Notes: a model not told the origin generated them from the letters alone. DNA of 64,000 bases from Pseudomonas arcuscaelestis (GCF_016881005.1 NZ_JACOPV010000004.1:1-64000), one strand, 5' to 3'; counted from the stretch's first letter, positions 9,702 through 19,977 are shown. A program made the numbers and translations.

Positions 9702-10526
9702 ATGTCGGCTGCCAGCAATATTTACCCACTGCTCGAGCGTCTGCTGCCTGAGCGAATCACCCCTGTGTCGGGTCGAGCCGGCCAGTTGGAGCGGATGTAC
9801 GCTGGCGTGGGCATGCCCAGTCAGCGGGCAGCGTTGGGCGAAAGCTTCATCCTGATCAGTCGCCTCGAAGAAGCTTCGGACCTGCAGGCGCTGTACAGCG
9901 ATCTGCGCAGCCAGGCGTTGGACGGCAGTGTCGCGGCGCTCAACGACCTGGGCTGGATCTGGCTGAATGGTAAGTATTGGCGCGCCGACACCCCACTGGC
10001 CGGGCACCTGTTGCGTATGGCGGCATTGCAGGGCAGCGCGGTGGCCTGGTTCAACCTCGGCCAGCAGTATTACTTCGGCAAGGGGGTCGAAGTCGCCTAT
10101 GCCAGCGCGGCCGAGTACTACCAGCATGCGTTCGAGCGCGGCCTGGAACAGGCGGCTGCGGCCTTGGGTGATCTCTACGAAGAGGAAATCTGCGACGGCG
10201 ACTTGCAGACCTGGCGTGTTGATCTACAAATGGCTTACAGCTGGTTTTCGCGCGGCGCTCAGAGCGGCGAAGCGCGTTGCCGCTTTGAAGTGGGCTATCG
10301 GCTGTTGCACGGCCAGAGCGTAGCAGCCGACCACAAGGCTGGTGTGTACTGGTTGGAGTTGGCGGCAGTGGCTGGGGTCATGCAGGCGGCTGAAGAGCTG
10401 GCGGTGCACTTCAGTGTTTCCAATGATGCCTTGCGCTACTTGTTTTGGCGTGACCAAGCTATCCATATGGGCAGCTCGCTTGCCTTGACCATGAAGCTGG
10501 ATGACCAACTCCAGCCTGGAGCGTGA
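9702..10526 (+). CDS. Sel1/TPR-like repeat protein
   Basis: This is a 274-residue soluble protein made of tetratricopeptide/Sel1-like repeats such as GSVAALNDLGWIWLNGKYW, GSAVAWFNLGQQYYFGKG and GLEQAAAALGDLYEEE. Such repeats usually mediate protein-protein contacts. No signal peptide is visible. ATG at 9702 has GAGG six bases upstream; ATG at 9696 touches GAGG and is less likely. The specific role is not recognisable. Confidence 0.75.
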   Translation: MSAASNIYPLLERLLPERITPVSGRAGQLERMYAGVGMPSQRAALGESFILISRLEEASDLQALYSDLRSQALDGSVAALNDLGWIWLNGKYWRADTPLAGHLLRMAALQGSAVAWFNLGQQYYFGKGVEVAYASAAEYYQHAFERGLEQAAAALGDLYEEEICDGDLQTWRVDLQMAYSWFSRGAQSGEARCRFEVGYRLLHGQSVAADHKAGVYWLELAAVAGVMQAAEELAVHFSVSNDALRYLFWRDQAIHMGSSLALTMKLDDQLQPGA

Positions 10527-10613
10527 CGCCGGTCAGCCGTACTTGACGTTAAGGGCGTGGATCGAAGAATATAGATAGTTAGCAAACTATGAATATGCGA
10601 AGGCCTTCCCTTC

Positions 10614-11066
10614 ATGACTCTCGATGCACTGCAACGCACTATCAGCAGCGGTATGGTGGTGGCCGGTCGGCACTGGCGGCGGATCTGCCAGGCGACCCTG
10701 GCTGGCTACGGTATTTCCGAAGCCTGCGCCATGCCGTTGCTGATGATCGTGCGCCTGGGTGATGGCGTGCATCAGGTGGCGGTGGCCCATGCGGCCGGCC
10801 TTGAAAGCCCCTCGTTGGTACGCTTGCTCAATCAACTGTGCAGTGCCGGGCTTGTCTGCCGGACTGAAGATCCTGTCGACCGTCGCGCCAAAGCGCTGAG
10901 TCTGACCGAAAGTGGCCGTGCACTGGCTGAAACCATCGAAGATGAATTGGTGCGACTGCGCCGCGATGTGCTGCAGGGCATCGACGAGGCTGATCTGATG
11001 GCGGCCCTGCGCGTCATCCGTGCCTTCGAACAGGCAGCGCAACGCACGCCGGGCGTGCTGGTGTGA
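10614..11066 (+). CDS. MarR-family transcriptional regulator
   Basis: This 150-residue winged-HTH regulator has a recognition region QVAVAHAAGLESPSLVRLLNQLCSAGLVCR followed by the MarR wing signature DPVDRRAKALSLTESG. It is the first gene of a five-gene run and overlaps the next gene by 4 bp (GTGA). It is therefore very likely the local regulator of the FUSC-DUF1656-HlyD-OMF efflux pump, perhaps responding to an aromatic acid, as such regulators often do. The ligand is inference. Confidence 0.88.
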   Translation: MTLDALQRTISSGMVVAGRHWRRICQATLAGYGISEACAMPLLMIVRLGDGVHQVAVAHAAGLESPSLVRLLNQLCSAGLVCRTEDPVDRRAKALSLTESGRALAETIEDELVRLRRDVLQGIDEADLMAALRVIRAFEQAAQRTPGVLV

Positions 11067-13153
11067 AGGACTTTTTCAGTTCCCTGCCGCCTGCTCGCGA
11101 CTGGTTCTATGGTGTGCGTACCTTCGCCGCCTCGATGATTGCGTTGTACATCGCTTTGCTGTTGCAGTTGCCCCGGCCTTATTGGGCCATGGCCACGGTG
11201 TATATCGTTTCCAGCCCCTTTGTCGGCCCCACCAGCTCCAAGGCGTTGTACCGCGCCATGGGCACCTTGCTGGGTGCTGCAGGTGCAGTGTTCATGGTGC
11301 CGCTGCTGGTACAGACACCGCTGCTGCTTACCGTGGCCATTGCCTTGTGGACTGGCACCTTGCTGTTTCTCTCGTTGCACCTGCGTACCGCCAACAGCTA
11401 TGCCTTGATGCTGGCGGGCTACACCTTGCCGATGATTGCCCTGCCGGTAGTCGATGATCCGTTGCGGGTGTTCGATATCGCTTCGTCCCGGGCCCAGGAA
11501 ATTTGCCTGGGCATTGTCTGCGCTGCAGTGGTTGGCGCTATCTTCTGGCCGCGACGTTTAACCCCGGTGGTTGTTGGCGCCACAGGCAACTGGTTCAACG
11601 AAGCAATCCGCTACAGCGATACCTTTCTTGCCCGCACCGCGTCTCCCGACACTGTCGGCCCCTTGCGCGCGTCGATGGTAACCACATTCAACACGCTGGA
11701 GCTGATGATTGGGCAACTGTCACATGAGGGCGCACGCCCGCAGACGGTGAAGAACGCTCGTGAGCTTCGCGGTCGCATGATCCACCTGCTGCCCGTGGTC
11801 GATGCCCTGGACGATGCCTTGCTGGCCCTGGAGGCACGCGCACCGGCCCAGGCCGAGCGGTTGCAGCCGCTCCTGGAGCAGGCTCGTGAATGGCTGCAAC
11901 GTACTTCCAGCGACGCGGCCCCCAGTCGCTGGTCGGCTCTCAGGGTTCAACTTGAACACTTGCAGCCCAGTGCGGCGGACCTCGATGAGCGTCCGGCGTT
12001 GTTGCTGTCCAATGCGCTCTACCGCCTGGCCGAATGGGTTGACCTGTGGCAGGACTGCTGCAGCCTGCAGCACGCCATTCGCAACGAAGACTTGTCGCCG
12101 TGGCGGGCGGTGTACCGCCATTGGCGCCTGGGTCGCCTGACGCCGTTCTTCGATCGTGGCCTGATGCTCTATTCGGTGTTTTCCACGGTAACGGCAATTA
12201 TCGCGGCGACCACGTTGTGGATATTTTCAGGCTGGAACGATGGCGGCAGTGCGGTGATTCTAGCTGCCGTCGCCTGTAGCTTTTTTGCGGCGATGGACGA
12301 TCCTGCACCGCAGATTTACCGGTTCTTTTTCTGGACCGCCCTGTCTGTTGTGTTCGCCAGCCTTTATCTGTTTCTGGTGTTGCCCAACCTGCATGACTTT
12401 CCGATGTTGGTGCTGGCCTTTGCCATTCCCTTCATCTGCGTCGGAACCCTGACGGTGCAACCGCAGTTCTACCTTGGCACTTTGCTGACTATTGTGAACA
12501 CGGCCTCGTTCATCAGTATCCAGGGTGCTTACGATGCCAACTTCCTGACCTTCATCAACTCCAACCTGGCCGGGCCTGTGGGGTTGTTGTTCGCGTTTAT
12601 CTGGACGCTGGTGATGCGCCCGTTCGGGGTGGAACTGGCGGCCAAGCGGCTGACGCGCTTTAGTTGGAGGGACATCGTGGGCATGACCCGACCGGCGACG
12701 CTGGCCGAACATCGTTACTTGGGCGTACAGATGCTCGACCGCTTGATGCAACACCTGCCACGTTTAATCCAGACCGGCCAGGACACGGGGTCGGCGTTGC
12801 GTGATCTGCGCGTGGGTTTGAACCTGCTCGACTTGCTCGCCTACATGCCTCGGGTTGACGTTGGGCCGCGCCAATTGCTCCAGCAGGTCGTGGAGGAGGT
12901 GGGCGAGCACTTTCAGGCTTGTCTCGATGCTCGCCGCCGCCTGCATGCGCCCGAAGTGCTGCTGCAGAGCATGGAGCGCGCTCGCCGGGCGCTTAATCTC
13001 AATGACCTGGCCGACAGTGGCGATGCCCGGATACACCTGTTGCACGGCTTGAGCGGCTTGCGCCTGGCCCTGCTGCCCGGTGTGGAAGTGGTGCTGGAAC
13101 CGTCTGATGATAAGCCGCAACTGCCTTATGGCATCGATGGAGCGCCCCTATGA
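11063..13153 (+). CDS. FUSC-family inner-membrane efflux transporter (AaeB-like)
   Basis: This 696-residue inner-membrane protein is the pump of a tripartite efflux system for aromatic acids or similar compounds. It has two clusters of transmembrane helices (about 10-160 and 375-520), each followed by a cytoplasmic helical domain, as in the fusaric acid resistance (FUSC) family. The family-typical segment LPRPYWAMATVYIVSSPFVG lies near residue 35. GTG at 11063 overlaps the marR stop; the stop overlaps DUF1656 by 4 bp (ATGA). The true substrate cannot be told from sequence. Confidence 0.85.
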   Translation: MKDFFSSLPPARDWFYGVRTFAASMIALYIALLLQLPRPYWAMATVYIVSSPFVGPTSSKALYRAMGTLLGAAGAVFMVPLLVQTPLLLTVAIALWTGTLLFLSLHLRTANSYALMLAGYTLPMIALPVVDDPLRVFDIASSRAQEICLGIVCAAVVGAIFWPRRLTPVVVGATGNWFNEAIRYSDTFLARTASPDTVGPLRASMVTTFNTLELMIGQLSHEGARPQTVKNARELRGRMIHLLPVVDALDDALLALEARAPAQAERLQPLLEQAREWLQRTSSDAAPSRWSALRVQLEHLQPSAADLDERPALLLSNALYRLAEWVDLWQDCCSLQHAIRNEDLSPWRAVYRHWRLGRLTPFFDRGLMLYSVFSTVTAIIAATTLWIFSGWNDGGSAVILAAVACSFFAAMDDPAPQIYRFFFWTALSVVFASLYLFLVLPNLHDFPMLVLAFAIPFICVGTLTVQPQFYLGTLLTIVNTASFISIQGAYDANFLTFINSNLAGPVGLLFAFIWTLVMRPFGVELAAKRLTRFSWRDIVGMTRPATLAEHRYLGVQMLDRLMQHLPRLIQTGQDTGSALRDLRVGLNLLDLLAYMPRVDVGPRQLLQQVVEEVGEHFQACLDARRRLHAPEVLLQSMERARRALNLNDLADSGDARIHLLHGLSGLRLALLPGVEVVLEPSDDKPQLPYGIDGAPL

Positions 13154-13362
13154 TCGGTGAACTGGATATCAGCGGGGTATTTCTGCCCACGTTGCTGGTG
13201 ATGATGGTCCTCACCTACCTGTTATTTCTTGGGGTGCACGCGCTGCTCACCCGTTTGCATTTCTACCGCCTGGTCTGGCACCGGGCGTTGTTCAACGTTG
13301 CGCTATACGCCGTGCTGCTCGGCACGGTCGATCACTTTTGCCGAAACCTGATGCTGCCATGA
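13150..13362 (+). CDS. DUF1656 small membrane protein (AaeX-like)
   Basis: This 70-residue protein has two transmembrane helices (about 10-30 and 45-65) and starts MIGELDISGVFLPTLLVMMVL, typical of DUF1656. It is regularly found between a FUSC pump gene and an HlyD adaptor gene and is probably an accessory subunit of the pump. It overlaps both neighbours by 4 bp through ATGA junctions. Confidence 0.87.
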   Translation: MIGELDISGVFLPTLLVMMVLTYLLFLGVHALLTRLHFYRLVWHRALFNVALYAVLLGTVDHFCRNLMLP

Positions 13363-14234
13363 AAAAACCTTTATTGACCTTGGGCCGTGTGGTCCTGACC
13401 CTGCTGGTTGTGACACTGGCGACCGTACTGGTCTGGCAGATGGTCATGTACTACATGTTCGCCCCGTGGACACGCGATGGGCATATCCGTGCCGATGTCA
13501 TCCAGATTGCTCCAGACGTTTCCGGGCTAATCCAACAGGTCGAGGTGCGCGACAACCAGATGATCAAGCGCGGCGACGTGCTTTTCACCATCGACCAGGA
13601 CCGCTTCAAGCTGGCGCTGCGTCATGCCCAGGCCATCCTGTCTGAACGTAAGGAAACCTTGGCCCAGGCCCAGCGCGAGGCACGGCGCAACCGTGGTTTG
13701 GGCAACTTGGTGGCGCAGGAGCAGCTCGAGGAAAGCCAGTCCCGGGAAGCGCGTGCGCAGGCGGCAATGGCCGAGGCGCAAGTGGCGGTGGACGCCGCTC
13801 AACTCAACCTCGATCGCTCGGTGGTGCGCAGTCCGGTGGATGGTTATCTGAATGACCGCGCGCCGCGTGCGCACGAGTTCGTTAGTGCCGGCAAGCCGGT
13901 GCTGGCCGTCGTCGACAGCGCTTCCTACCATGTCGATGGCTATTTTGAAGAAACCAAACTGGGTGGCATCAAAATTGGCCAGGCGGTGGACATTCGGGTG
14001 ATGGGTGACAACACTCGCTTGCGTGGCCATGTGCAGAGCTTTGCTGCCGGTATCGAAGACCGTGACCGCACCAGCGGCGCCAACTTGCTTCCCAACGTCA
14101 ACCCGGCCTTCAGCTGGGTGCGCCTGGCCCAGCGGATTCCGGTGCGCATTGCCTTTGATGAAGTGCCCGCGGATTTTCGAATGATTGCCGGGCGCACCGC
14201 CACGGTGTCGATCATCGACGGTAACGGGCAATGA
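13359..14234 (+). CDS. HlyD-family efflux adaptor (AaeA-like)
   Basis: This is a 291-residue periplasmic membrane-fusion protein linking the FUSC pump to the outer-membrane factor. One N-terminal transmembrane helix (about 9-31) is followed by APWTRDGHIRADVIQIAPDV, a biotinyl-lipoyl domain, a short coiled coil (about 85-140) and a beta-barrel domain ending RTATVSIID. ATG at 13359 sits in the ATGA overlap with DUF1656; the 3' end overlaps the outer-membrane gene by 4 bp. Confidence 0.9.
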   Translation: MKKPLLTLGRVVLTLLVVTLATVLVWQMVMYYMFAPWTRDGHIRADVIQIAPDVSGLIQQVEVRDNQMIKRGDVLFTIDQDRFKLALRHAQAILSERKETLAQAQREARRNRGLGNLVAQEQLEESQSREARAQAAMAEAQVAVDAAQLNLDRSVVRSPVDGYLNDRAPRAHEFVSAGKPVLAVVDSASYHVDGYFEETKLGGIKIGQAVDIRVMGDNTRLRGHVQSFAAGIEDRDRTSGANLLPNVNPAFSWVRLAQRIPVRIAFDEVPADFRMIAGRTATVSIIDGNGQ

Positions 14235-15649
14235 AGCGTTTCTACCTGCTGGGCATAGGTCTGATGCTCTCGGCCTGCCAGATGGTCGGACCGGATTATC
14301 AGTTGCCCAAAGACGCTGCAATCCAGCGTGCTGACTTGCAAGGTAACTTGCGCCAGGACGTCGACAGCGTGGTATCTGCGCCAGTGCCGCAAAACTGGTG
14401 GCACCTGTATCACGACCAGCGGCTTAACAGCTTGGTCAGTCAAGCATTGGCGGCCAATACCGAGTTGCGTGTTGCAACCGCCAACATCAGCCGTGCCCGC
14501 GCCCAGGTTGAAGAGGCCCAGTCTCAGGGCGGGCTCAACGGTGGTGTAAAGCTGGGAGCCCAGCGCTTGCAGGAGTCTGGCGAAGCGTTCCTGCTACCGG
14601 AGAAAGTACCGGTGGCGAACATCGGTGAGGCAATCATCAGTGCCTCATACCAGTTCGACCTGTGGGGTACCCTCAAGCGCGGGGTGGAAGCGGCCCAGGC
14701 CAATGCCGATGCAACCCAGGCGGCTGCCGACACTGCACGTATCACCGTCGTGGCTGACGTCGTGCGTGCCTATACCCAGGTCTGTGCGGCCAATGAGGAA
14801 TACCACATCGCGCGCGAATCCCTGGATCTGCAGGAGCAGAGCGTGACTATGACGCAACGCCTGCGTGACGCTGGGAGAGGCGACGAAACCCAAGTGACGC
14901 GTTCGCAAACTCAGTTCAAGTCGCTGCGTGCCGAGTTGCCACGCTACCAGGCCGCACGCGAAGCAGGTCTGTATACCCTATCGATGTTGCTGGCCAAGCC
15001 GGTGGCGCAATTGCCGGCAGGCACCGCCGAGTGTGCCGAGCTGCCACATATCGCCCAGGTTCTACCTGTGGGCGATGGCGCCGCATTGCTCAAGCGTCGT
15101 CCAGATATTCGTCAGGCGGAACGCCATTTAGCAGCATCCACCGCAACCATCGGCGTGGCTACCGGCCAGCTGTACCCGGACATCAGCATCGGTGCGCAAG
15201 TTGGCACCATTGGTATTCTGGACAACCTCGGAGAGCCTCAAACCAATCGCTGGGGCTTTGGCCCGCTGCTGACCTGGACTGTGCCAACCAATGGCTCGCG
15301 GGCGCGGATCCGTGAGGCTGAAGCATCTACCCAGGCAGCGCTCGCGCATTTTGACGGCGTGGTGCTCAACGCCATCCGTGAAACCCAGACCAGTCTGGCG
15401 CAATACAGTGCATTGCTGCAGCGGCGTGATGCCTTGCTCGAAGCGGAACAATCGGCGCAACAGGCAGCTGAGCAGACACACCGCTTCTACAAGGCAGGGC
15501 GTGAATCCTTCCTGGCAGATCTTCAAGCGACACGCACCTACACCGACATGCGTGCTCAACTGGCAATGGCCAATACCCAGGTAGCGATGGGCCAAATCCG
15601 CCTGTTCCTGGCCTTGGGTGGAGGTTGGTCAGCCGAACCTGGGCGGTAG
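14231..15649 (+). CDS. Outer-membrane efflux lipoprotein (NodT/OprM family)
   Basis: This is a 472-residue outer-membrane factor of the tripartite pump. The lipoprotein signal ends at Cys16 (LSAC), followed by MVGPDYQLP as in OprM/NodT proteins. Two repeated helical-barrel halves follow, with PDIRQAERHLAASTATIGVA near residue 295. It is the last gene of the marR operon, coupled by ATGA to the adaptor. An outer-membrane gene inside the operon means the pump could be self-sufficient. Confidence 0.9.
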   Translation: MKRFYLLGIGLMLSACQMVGPDYQLPKDAAIQRADLQGNLRQDVDSVVSAPVPQNWWHLYHDQRLNSLVSQALAANTELRVATANISRARAQVEEAQSQGGLNGGVKLGAQRLQESGEAFLLPEKVPVANIGEAIISASYQFDLWGTLKRGVEAAQANADATQAAADTARITVVADVVRAYTQVCAANEEYHIARESLDLQEQSVTMTQRLRDAGRGDETQVTRSQTQFKSLRAELPRYQAAREAGLYTLSMLLAKPVAQLPAGTAECAELPHIAQVLPVGDGAALLKRRPDIRQAERHLAASTATIGVATGQLYPDISIGAQVGTIGILDNLGEPQTNRWGFGPLLTWTVPTNGSRARIREAEASTQAALAHFDGVVLNAIRETQTSLAQYSALLQRRDALLEAEQSAQQAAEQTHRFYKAGRESFLADLQATRTYTDMRAQLAMANTQVAMGQIRLFLALGGGWSAEPGR

Positions 15650-15683
15650 AAGCGGGCTGGCCCCGCGGTCCGGTGCCAACTCG

Positions 15684-16430
15684 CTACTTCTCCAGCATTC
15701 CTTTAAGCAAATCGATCGGCAATGGAAAGACGATGGTCGACGACTTGTCTCCGGCAATACTTCCCAGCGTCTGCATGTAGCGCAGCTGCATGGCCCCCGG
15801 CTGGCGCCCGAGCATTTCTGCTGCCTGCATCAATTTCTCCGAGGCTTGCAGTTCCCCTTCGGCATGTATCACCTTGGCCCGCCGCTCCCGTTCGGCTTCC
15901 GCCTGACGGGCAATGGCACGGATCATCGACTCATTGAGGTCAACATGCTTGATCTCGACGTTGGCGACCTTGATGCCCCAGGCATCGGTTTGTGCATCCA
16001 GCACCTCACGGATATCCAGGTTCAGGCGTTCGCGTTCGGCCAGCAGCTCATCCAGCTCATGTTTGCCTAGCACTGCACGCAGTGTGGTCTGAGCCAGTTG
16101 GCTGGTAGCCATTAGAAAGTCCTCAACCTGGATAATCGCCTTCTGCGGATCGAGCACACGAAAGTAGATAACGGCGTTGACCTTCACCGACACGTTGTCG
16201 CGGGTGATCACATCCTGCGGCGGTACATCGAGCACCACGGTACGCAAATCGACCCGGACCATCTGCTGGATACCCGGGATCAGCAGTACCAGCCCCGGCC
16301 CCTTGACTCTCCAGAAACGGCCGAGCTGGAAAACCACTCCTCGTTCGTATTCGCGCAGAATGCGAAATGCCGATAGCAACAGCACGGCGGTGAATGCCAG
16401 CAGCGCACCAATGCCCAGTTCGAAAAACAT
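15684..16430 (-). CDS. Slipin/stomatin-like SPFH-domain membrane protein
   Basis: This 248-residue protein has an N-terminal membrane helix ([21 protein letters not shown]), a SPFH/Band 7 domain (about 25-190) with [18 protein letters not shown], and a C-terminal coiled coil ([19 protein letters not shown]). Slipins form oligomeric membrane microdomains. ATG at 16430 is chosen because AGGAGAG is 6-7 bases upstream; GTG at 16436 overlaps the nfeD stop but is too close to the same site. The nfeD neighbour is the standard partner. Confidence 0.9.
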   Translation of the reverse strand: MFFELGIGALLAFTAVLLLSAFRILREYERGVVFQLGRFWRVKGPGLVLLIPGIQQMVRVDLRTVVLDVPPQDVITRDNVSVKVNAVIYFRVLDPQKAIIQVEDFLMATSQLAQTTLRAVLGKHELDELLAERERLNLDIREVLDAQTDAWGIKVANVEIKHVDLNESMIRAIARQAEAERERRAKVIHAEGELQASEKLMQAAEMLGRQPGAMQLRYMQTLGSIAGDKSSTIVFPLPIDLLKGMLEK

Positions 16431-16432
16431 AA

Positions 16433-17818
16433 TCACTCTCCTTGCGCCACAGTTTCAGCTGCTGCGCTGACGTCCAGAAGTACGCCCTTGCGTGAGATAA
16501 CGCGCACGTGTTGCCCTACTTGCAGCGGCGTCTGGCTCTGCGCCTGCCACTGCTCACCCTGTGCCTGTACCGAGCCGATGAACGGATCCCTGTCGTTGAC
16601 CGCCATTACCGTCGCCAGGCTGCCGATCAGTTCGGCATCGCCGCTCACCAGCGCCCGTTTTCGAGCCTTCATGGCCATGCCCAGCACTCCGCCCAGAAGC
16701 ACAGCCGACAACAGCGCCAGGAACAGGATCAACGGCAGCGCAATGCCGTAGCCGGGTACATCGGTGTCCATCAGGATCACCGCCCCGACGACGAAGGCGA
16801 CGATGCCTCCAAAACCGACCACGCCGAAGCTGGGCATGAATGCCTCGGCAATCATGAACGCTACGCCCAGCAGAATCAGGCCGGCGCCGGCATAGTTCAC
16901 CGGCAGCAACTGCAAGGCGTACAGCGCCAGCAACAGGCAGATACCACCAACAACCCCGCCTACTCCAGTGCCTGGGCTCATGAACTCGAACATCAGACCG
17001 TACACACCCACCATGATCAGAATCAGCGCGACGCTGGGATTGGTAATCACCGCCAGCAAGCGTGTGCGCCAGTCTGGTTGGCGCTCGATCAGCACAGCGT
17101 TGGCGGTGTGCAATTGCACGGTCTGGCCAGCGGCCTCCAGCGTTTTGCCGTCGAGTTGGCGCAACAAGTCGGGCAGGTCGTTGGCGACGCGGTCGATTAC
17201 CTTCAGGCGCAAGGCTTCATTGGCTGGCAGGCTTACGGCGTCGCGCACCGCCTGCTCCGCCCATTCGGCATTGCGTCCACGCAACTGCGCCAGGCTGCGG
17301 ATATAGGCCGCTGCGTCGTTGACCTGTTTTCGCGTCAAGGTGTCTTGCTCGCTCGGCGCAGGTTGCTTATCGCCGGTCGGCGCAGCAGGCGGTGCGCCGG
17401 GGTCTTTTGGTGCACCGGGCAGGCCGCCAATGTGCACCGGCGTCGCAGCGCCCAGATTGGTGCCCGGGGCCATGGCGGCAACGTGGCTGGCGTAAAGGAT
17501 ATAGGTCCCAGCACTGGCTGCTCGGGCACCACCGGGGGCGACGAAACTGGCCACTGGCACAGGGCTGGCCAGAATAGCCTTGATAATTTCCCGCATCGAG
17601 CTGTCCAGCCCGCCGGGCGTGTCGAGGTGGATCACCACTAGCTGGGCCTGCTCGGACTTGGCCTGCTCGAAACCACGTATCAGATAGTCGGCACTGGCCG
17701 GACCTATAGCGTCGTTAATACTCAATACCAACACCGGGTTGCCGGGCGCAGCTTGTCCGCCGGGCAACGCGCCGAGCAAGAGCAGCACAAGCAGCTGCCG
17801 ACACCAGCGAGCGATCAC
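16433..17818 (-). CDS. NfeD-family membrane serine protease (stomatin operon partner)
   Basis: This 461-residue protein has a signal peptide ([23 protein letters not shown]), a ClpP-like protease domain (about 27-230), four or five membrane helices (about 235-370) and a C-terminal OB-fold NfeD domain (about 385-455). The catalytic Ser-Lys pair of the family can be placed at Ser102 ([10 protein letters not shown]) and Lys164 ([10 protein letters not shown]). A Pro/Gly-rich insertion at about 131-158 separates them. It is translated together with the slipin gene downstream and probably cleaves or regulates it (family knowledge). Confidence 0.88.
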   Translation of the reverse strand: MIARWCRQLLVLLLLGALPGGQAAPGNPVLVLSINDAIGPASADYLIRGFEQAKSEQAQLVVIHLDTPGGLDSSMREIIKAILASPVPVASFVAPGGARAASAGTYILYASHVAAMAPGTNLGAATPVHIGGLPGAPKDPGAPPAAPTGDKQPAPSEQDTLTRKQVNDAAAYIRSLAQLRGRNAEWAEQAVRDAVSLPANEALRLKVIDRVANDLPDLLRQLDGKTLEAAGQTVQLHTANAVLIERQPDWRTRLLAVITNPSVALILIMVGVYGLMFEFMSPGTGVGGVVGGICLLLALYALQLLPVNYAGAGLILLGVAFMIAEAFMPSFGVVGFGGIVAFVVGAVILMDTDVPGYGIALPLILFLALLSAVLLGGVLGMAMKARKRALVSGDAELIGSLATVMAVNDRDPFIGSVQAQGEQWQAQSQTPLQVGQHVRVISRKGVLLDVSAAAETVAQGE

Positions 17819-17920
17819 CTGAATTCACCCGAGTTGTGCGTGTCCAATCAGTTTAGTCCGCCGCCCGCAGCGGCACGGCCTAAACTTCATCAGTGGGGGA
17901 GCTGTATCTGGAGGTGCATC

Positions 17921-18379
17921 ATGCGTATGGCAAAAACCCTGCAGCGCTGCCTTGACACGGCGGGCTGCGATTACGACATCGTTCCTCATGCCCACTCATC
18001 CACCAGCCTTGAGTCGGCCCGTATGGCAGGCGTGCCAGCGGAAAGGGTGGCCAAGTCCGTCATGCTCGACGACCGCCACGGTAACTACCTCATGGCCGTG
18101 CTACCGGCCAATCGTCACCTCGATATGAGCAAGGTGCAGGCTACCGGTCAGTGGCACATGACCTCGGAAAGCAACCTGCCACACTTGTTCGGCGACTGTG
18201 AGCGAGGCGCCATTCCAGCAATGGGAGACGCCTACTCGATCAAGATGATGGTTGATCCCACGCTCACCCGCCAAGGCGATATCTACGTAGAAGCCGGGGA
18301 TCACGATCATTTGATCCACATGAACATGACGCAGTATCTGAAACTGGTGCCGAACGCCGAAGTGCGTGAGGTTTGTTGA
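17921..18379 (+). CDS. YbaK/prolyl-tRNA deacylase-family protein
   Basis: This 152-residue single-domain protein is similar to trans-editing deacylases that remove mis-attached amino acids from tRNA. The segment VAKSVMLDDRHGNYLMAVLP carries the conserved Lys of the active site, and SESNLPHLFGDCERGAIPAMG the conserved glycine-rich loop. ATG at 17921 has GGAGG 6 bases upstream; the longer open frame from 17753 is not supported. Substrate specificity is unknown. Confidence 0.83.
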   Translation: MRMAKTLQRCLDTAGCDYDIVPHAHSSTSLESARMAGVPAERVAKSVMLDDRHGNYLMAVLPANRHLDMSKVQATGQWHMTSESNLPHLFGDCERGAIPAMGDAYSIKMMVDPTLTRQGDIYVEAGDHDHLIHMNMTQYLKLVPNAEVREVC

Positions 18380-18440
18380 TGATCAACCCACTGCCAGACC
18401 TGGCGTCGTGGACGACCGGCCTGGCTAACAGGAGTGCCCC

Positions 18441-18683
18441 ATGGAAGCACCTAACCACAAGTTCTCGGAACTGTTTAAACAGCTTGGGCTACCAGACGAT
18501 CCCGTCGGTATCGACCAGTTCATCACCAGCCACTCGCCCCTCAAGGGCGATATAAAGCTGGTCGATGCACCGTTCTGGACCCCGGCGCAAAAGGCTTTTC
18601 TGCAAGAAAGCGTCATTGAGGATGCCGACTGGGCCGTGCCTTTTGACCAGCTGAACGAGGCGCTTCGGCGACCGAAAAAATAA
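18441..18683 (+). CDS. DUF2789 family protein
   Basis: This 80-residue cytosolic protein has the family start MEAPNHKFSELFKQLGLPDD and the conserved PFWTPAQKAFLQESVIEDADWA. An AGGAG site lies 8 bases before the ATG. The function of the family is not known to me. It lies 60 bp after the YbaK gene and may be co-transcribed with it. Confidence 0.85.
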   Translation: MEAPNHKFSELFKQLGLPDDPVGIDQFITSHSPLKGDIKLVDAPFWTPAQKAFLQESVIEDADWAVPFDQLNEALRRPKK

Positions 18684-18754
18684 ACGCTCAGTGGCACTGA
18701 TACCGGCGTTCGGCGTTGCTATGCTCAGAAAAAAACAACAAGGGGATAGTGCCA

Positions 18755-19393
18755 ATGAAAGATCCCTACACAGTTGGTTTCTGGTGCGCCTTGAGTGCCT
18801 TGGGACTGCTGACCGTCGGTTACTTCTATGGAGTCAAAGAGGCCTACCAACTCAACCAGGCACTGGTATTCCTCTACGCAGCGGGTGGAGTCATTGGTGC
18901 CCTTGCGCTGACGGCGCTGGCCTGGATTGCCTGGCAGCAACTGCGCGTCAGTAGGCGCCAGCTTGCTCAAGGCCGCACGCTGGTAGCTATCTGGAATACC
19001 AAAGTTGCCTTACGCCGTGTTGAAACGGTGTTCGACCGTTACTTCTGGGGCAGCTACTGGCAGCCGGGTCGAACCTTCCAGGAGGTGATGGGCGAGCTGG
19101 AAGGCACACCGCTGGAGCAAAGCCTTGAAGCCCTGAAGAGTCAGTGCCGGGAGCTGGACAAGGAAACCCACGACCTGCGCCGCCACTGGTTGGACAACGC
19201 CCGCGAGCTGTCTACCGTGGCTACAGCCATGGCCCGTGAGCGCTATCAACTGGACTTGTGCGATTCCCAGCAAAGCAGCGGACGCGGCGCGGCAGTGCTT
19301 AACCGCGACCTAGAAGTACTGGTCTACACCTGGTCGGCACGCCTGCGCAGCTTCGACCACCAGCTCGATGAGCTGGAGGGCGAATACCGCTGA
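18755..19393 (+). CDS. Membrane protein with two TM helices and a coiled-coil tail, unknown function
   Basis: This 212-residue protein has two N-terminal membrane helices (about 7-27 and 42-63) and a charged helical cytoplasmic tail (VSRRQLAQGRTLVAIWNTK onward). ATG at 18755 is chosen over 18716 because of the GGGGA site upstream and because the helix then starts at the right place. The family is not recognised. The order two helices then tail is seen in small phage- and stress-related membrane proteins, but nothing here shows such a role. Confidence 0.65.
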   Translation: MKDPYTVGFWCALSALGLLTVGYFYGVKEAYQLNQALVFLYAAGGVIGALALTALAWIAWQQLRVSRRQLAQGRTLVAIWNTKVALRRVETVFDRYFWGSYWQPGRTFQEVMGELEGTPLEQSLEALKSQCRELDKETHDLRRHWLDNARELSTVATAMARERYQLDLCDSQQSSGRGAAVLNRDLEVLVYTWSARLRSFDHQLDELEGEYR

Positions 19394-19409
19394 TCGATGC
19401 CGCGGCTAC

Positions 19410-19850
19410 TCAGTCGCCGCGAATGTACTGCTCCAACTGTTGGATCATATTGGCCTGCTCGGCGATGGCCTCTTTTACCAGGTCACCAATCGACAGCAGG
19501 CCCAGCAGCTCGCCGTTTTCCACCACGGGTAGGTGGCGCAAGTGGCTATTGGTCATCATGTTCATGCAAAACTCGACGTTCTGGTGCGGATCAACCGTAA
19601 TCACCGGGGCGCTCATGATGGCGCTGACCGGCGTGCCCACCGACGAGCGGCCTTGGAGCACCATTTTGCGCGCGTAGTCACGCTCACTGACGATACCCAC
19701 CACGTGACCGCCCTCAACCACCGGCAGGGCACCGACGTTCTTTTCGGCCATCAACTTCAGCGCATCGAGCACCATGTGGCCCGGGTCAATGGTATGAACT
19801 TGATGATGCTGTTGGGCTTTGGTTTTCAGGAGTTGTGCCACGGTTTTCAT
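19410..19850 (-). CDS. Tandem CBS-domain protein
   Basis: This 146-residue protein consists of two CBS motifs (about 15-70 and 78-135), for example VGALPVVEGGHVVGIVSERDYARK and LRHLPVVENGELLGLLSIGD. CBS pairs bind adenine nucleotides and usually sense energy state. No fused effector domain is present. Convergent with the upstream membrane-protein gene. Confidence 0.9.
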   Translation of the reverse strand: MKTVAQLLKTKAQQHHQVHTIDPGHMVLDALKLMAEKNVGALPVVEGGHVVGIVSERDYARKMVLQGRSSVGTPVSAIMSAPVITVDPHQNVEFCMNMMTNSHLRHLPVVENGELLGLLSIGDLVKEAIAEQANMIQQLEQYIRGD

Positions 19851-19977
19851 AGAGGCCTCTGCAATGCTGGGAGTTGTTGACGGCAGATACCTACAGAATC
19901 GTGTACAGATGGCCGCAGGGCAAGGGAGAAAGCGGCATCGAGGCGATTGAAAAACGTCATTGGCCGACGCACAAACA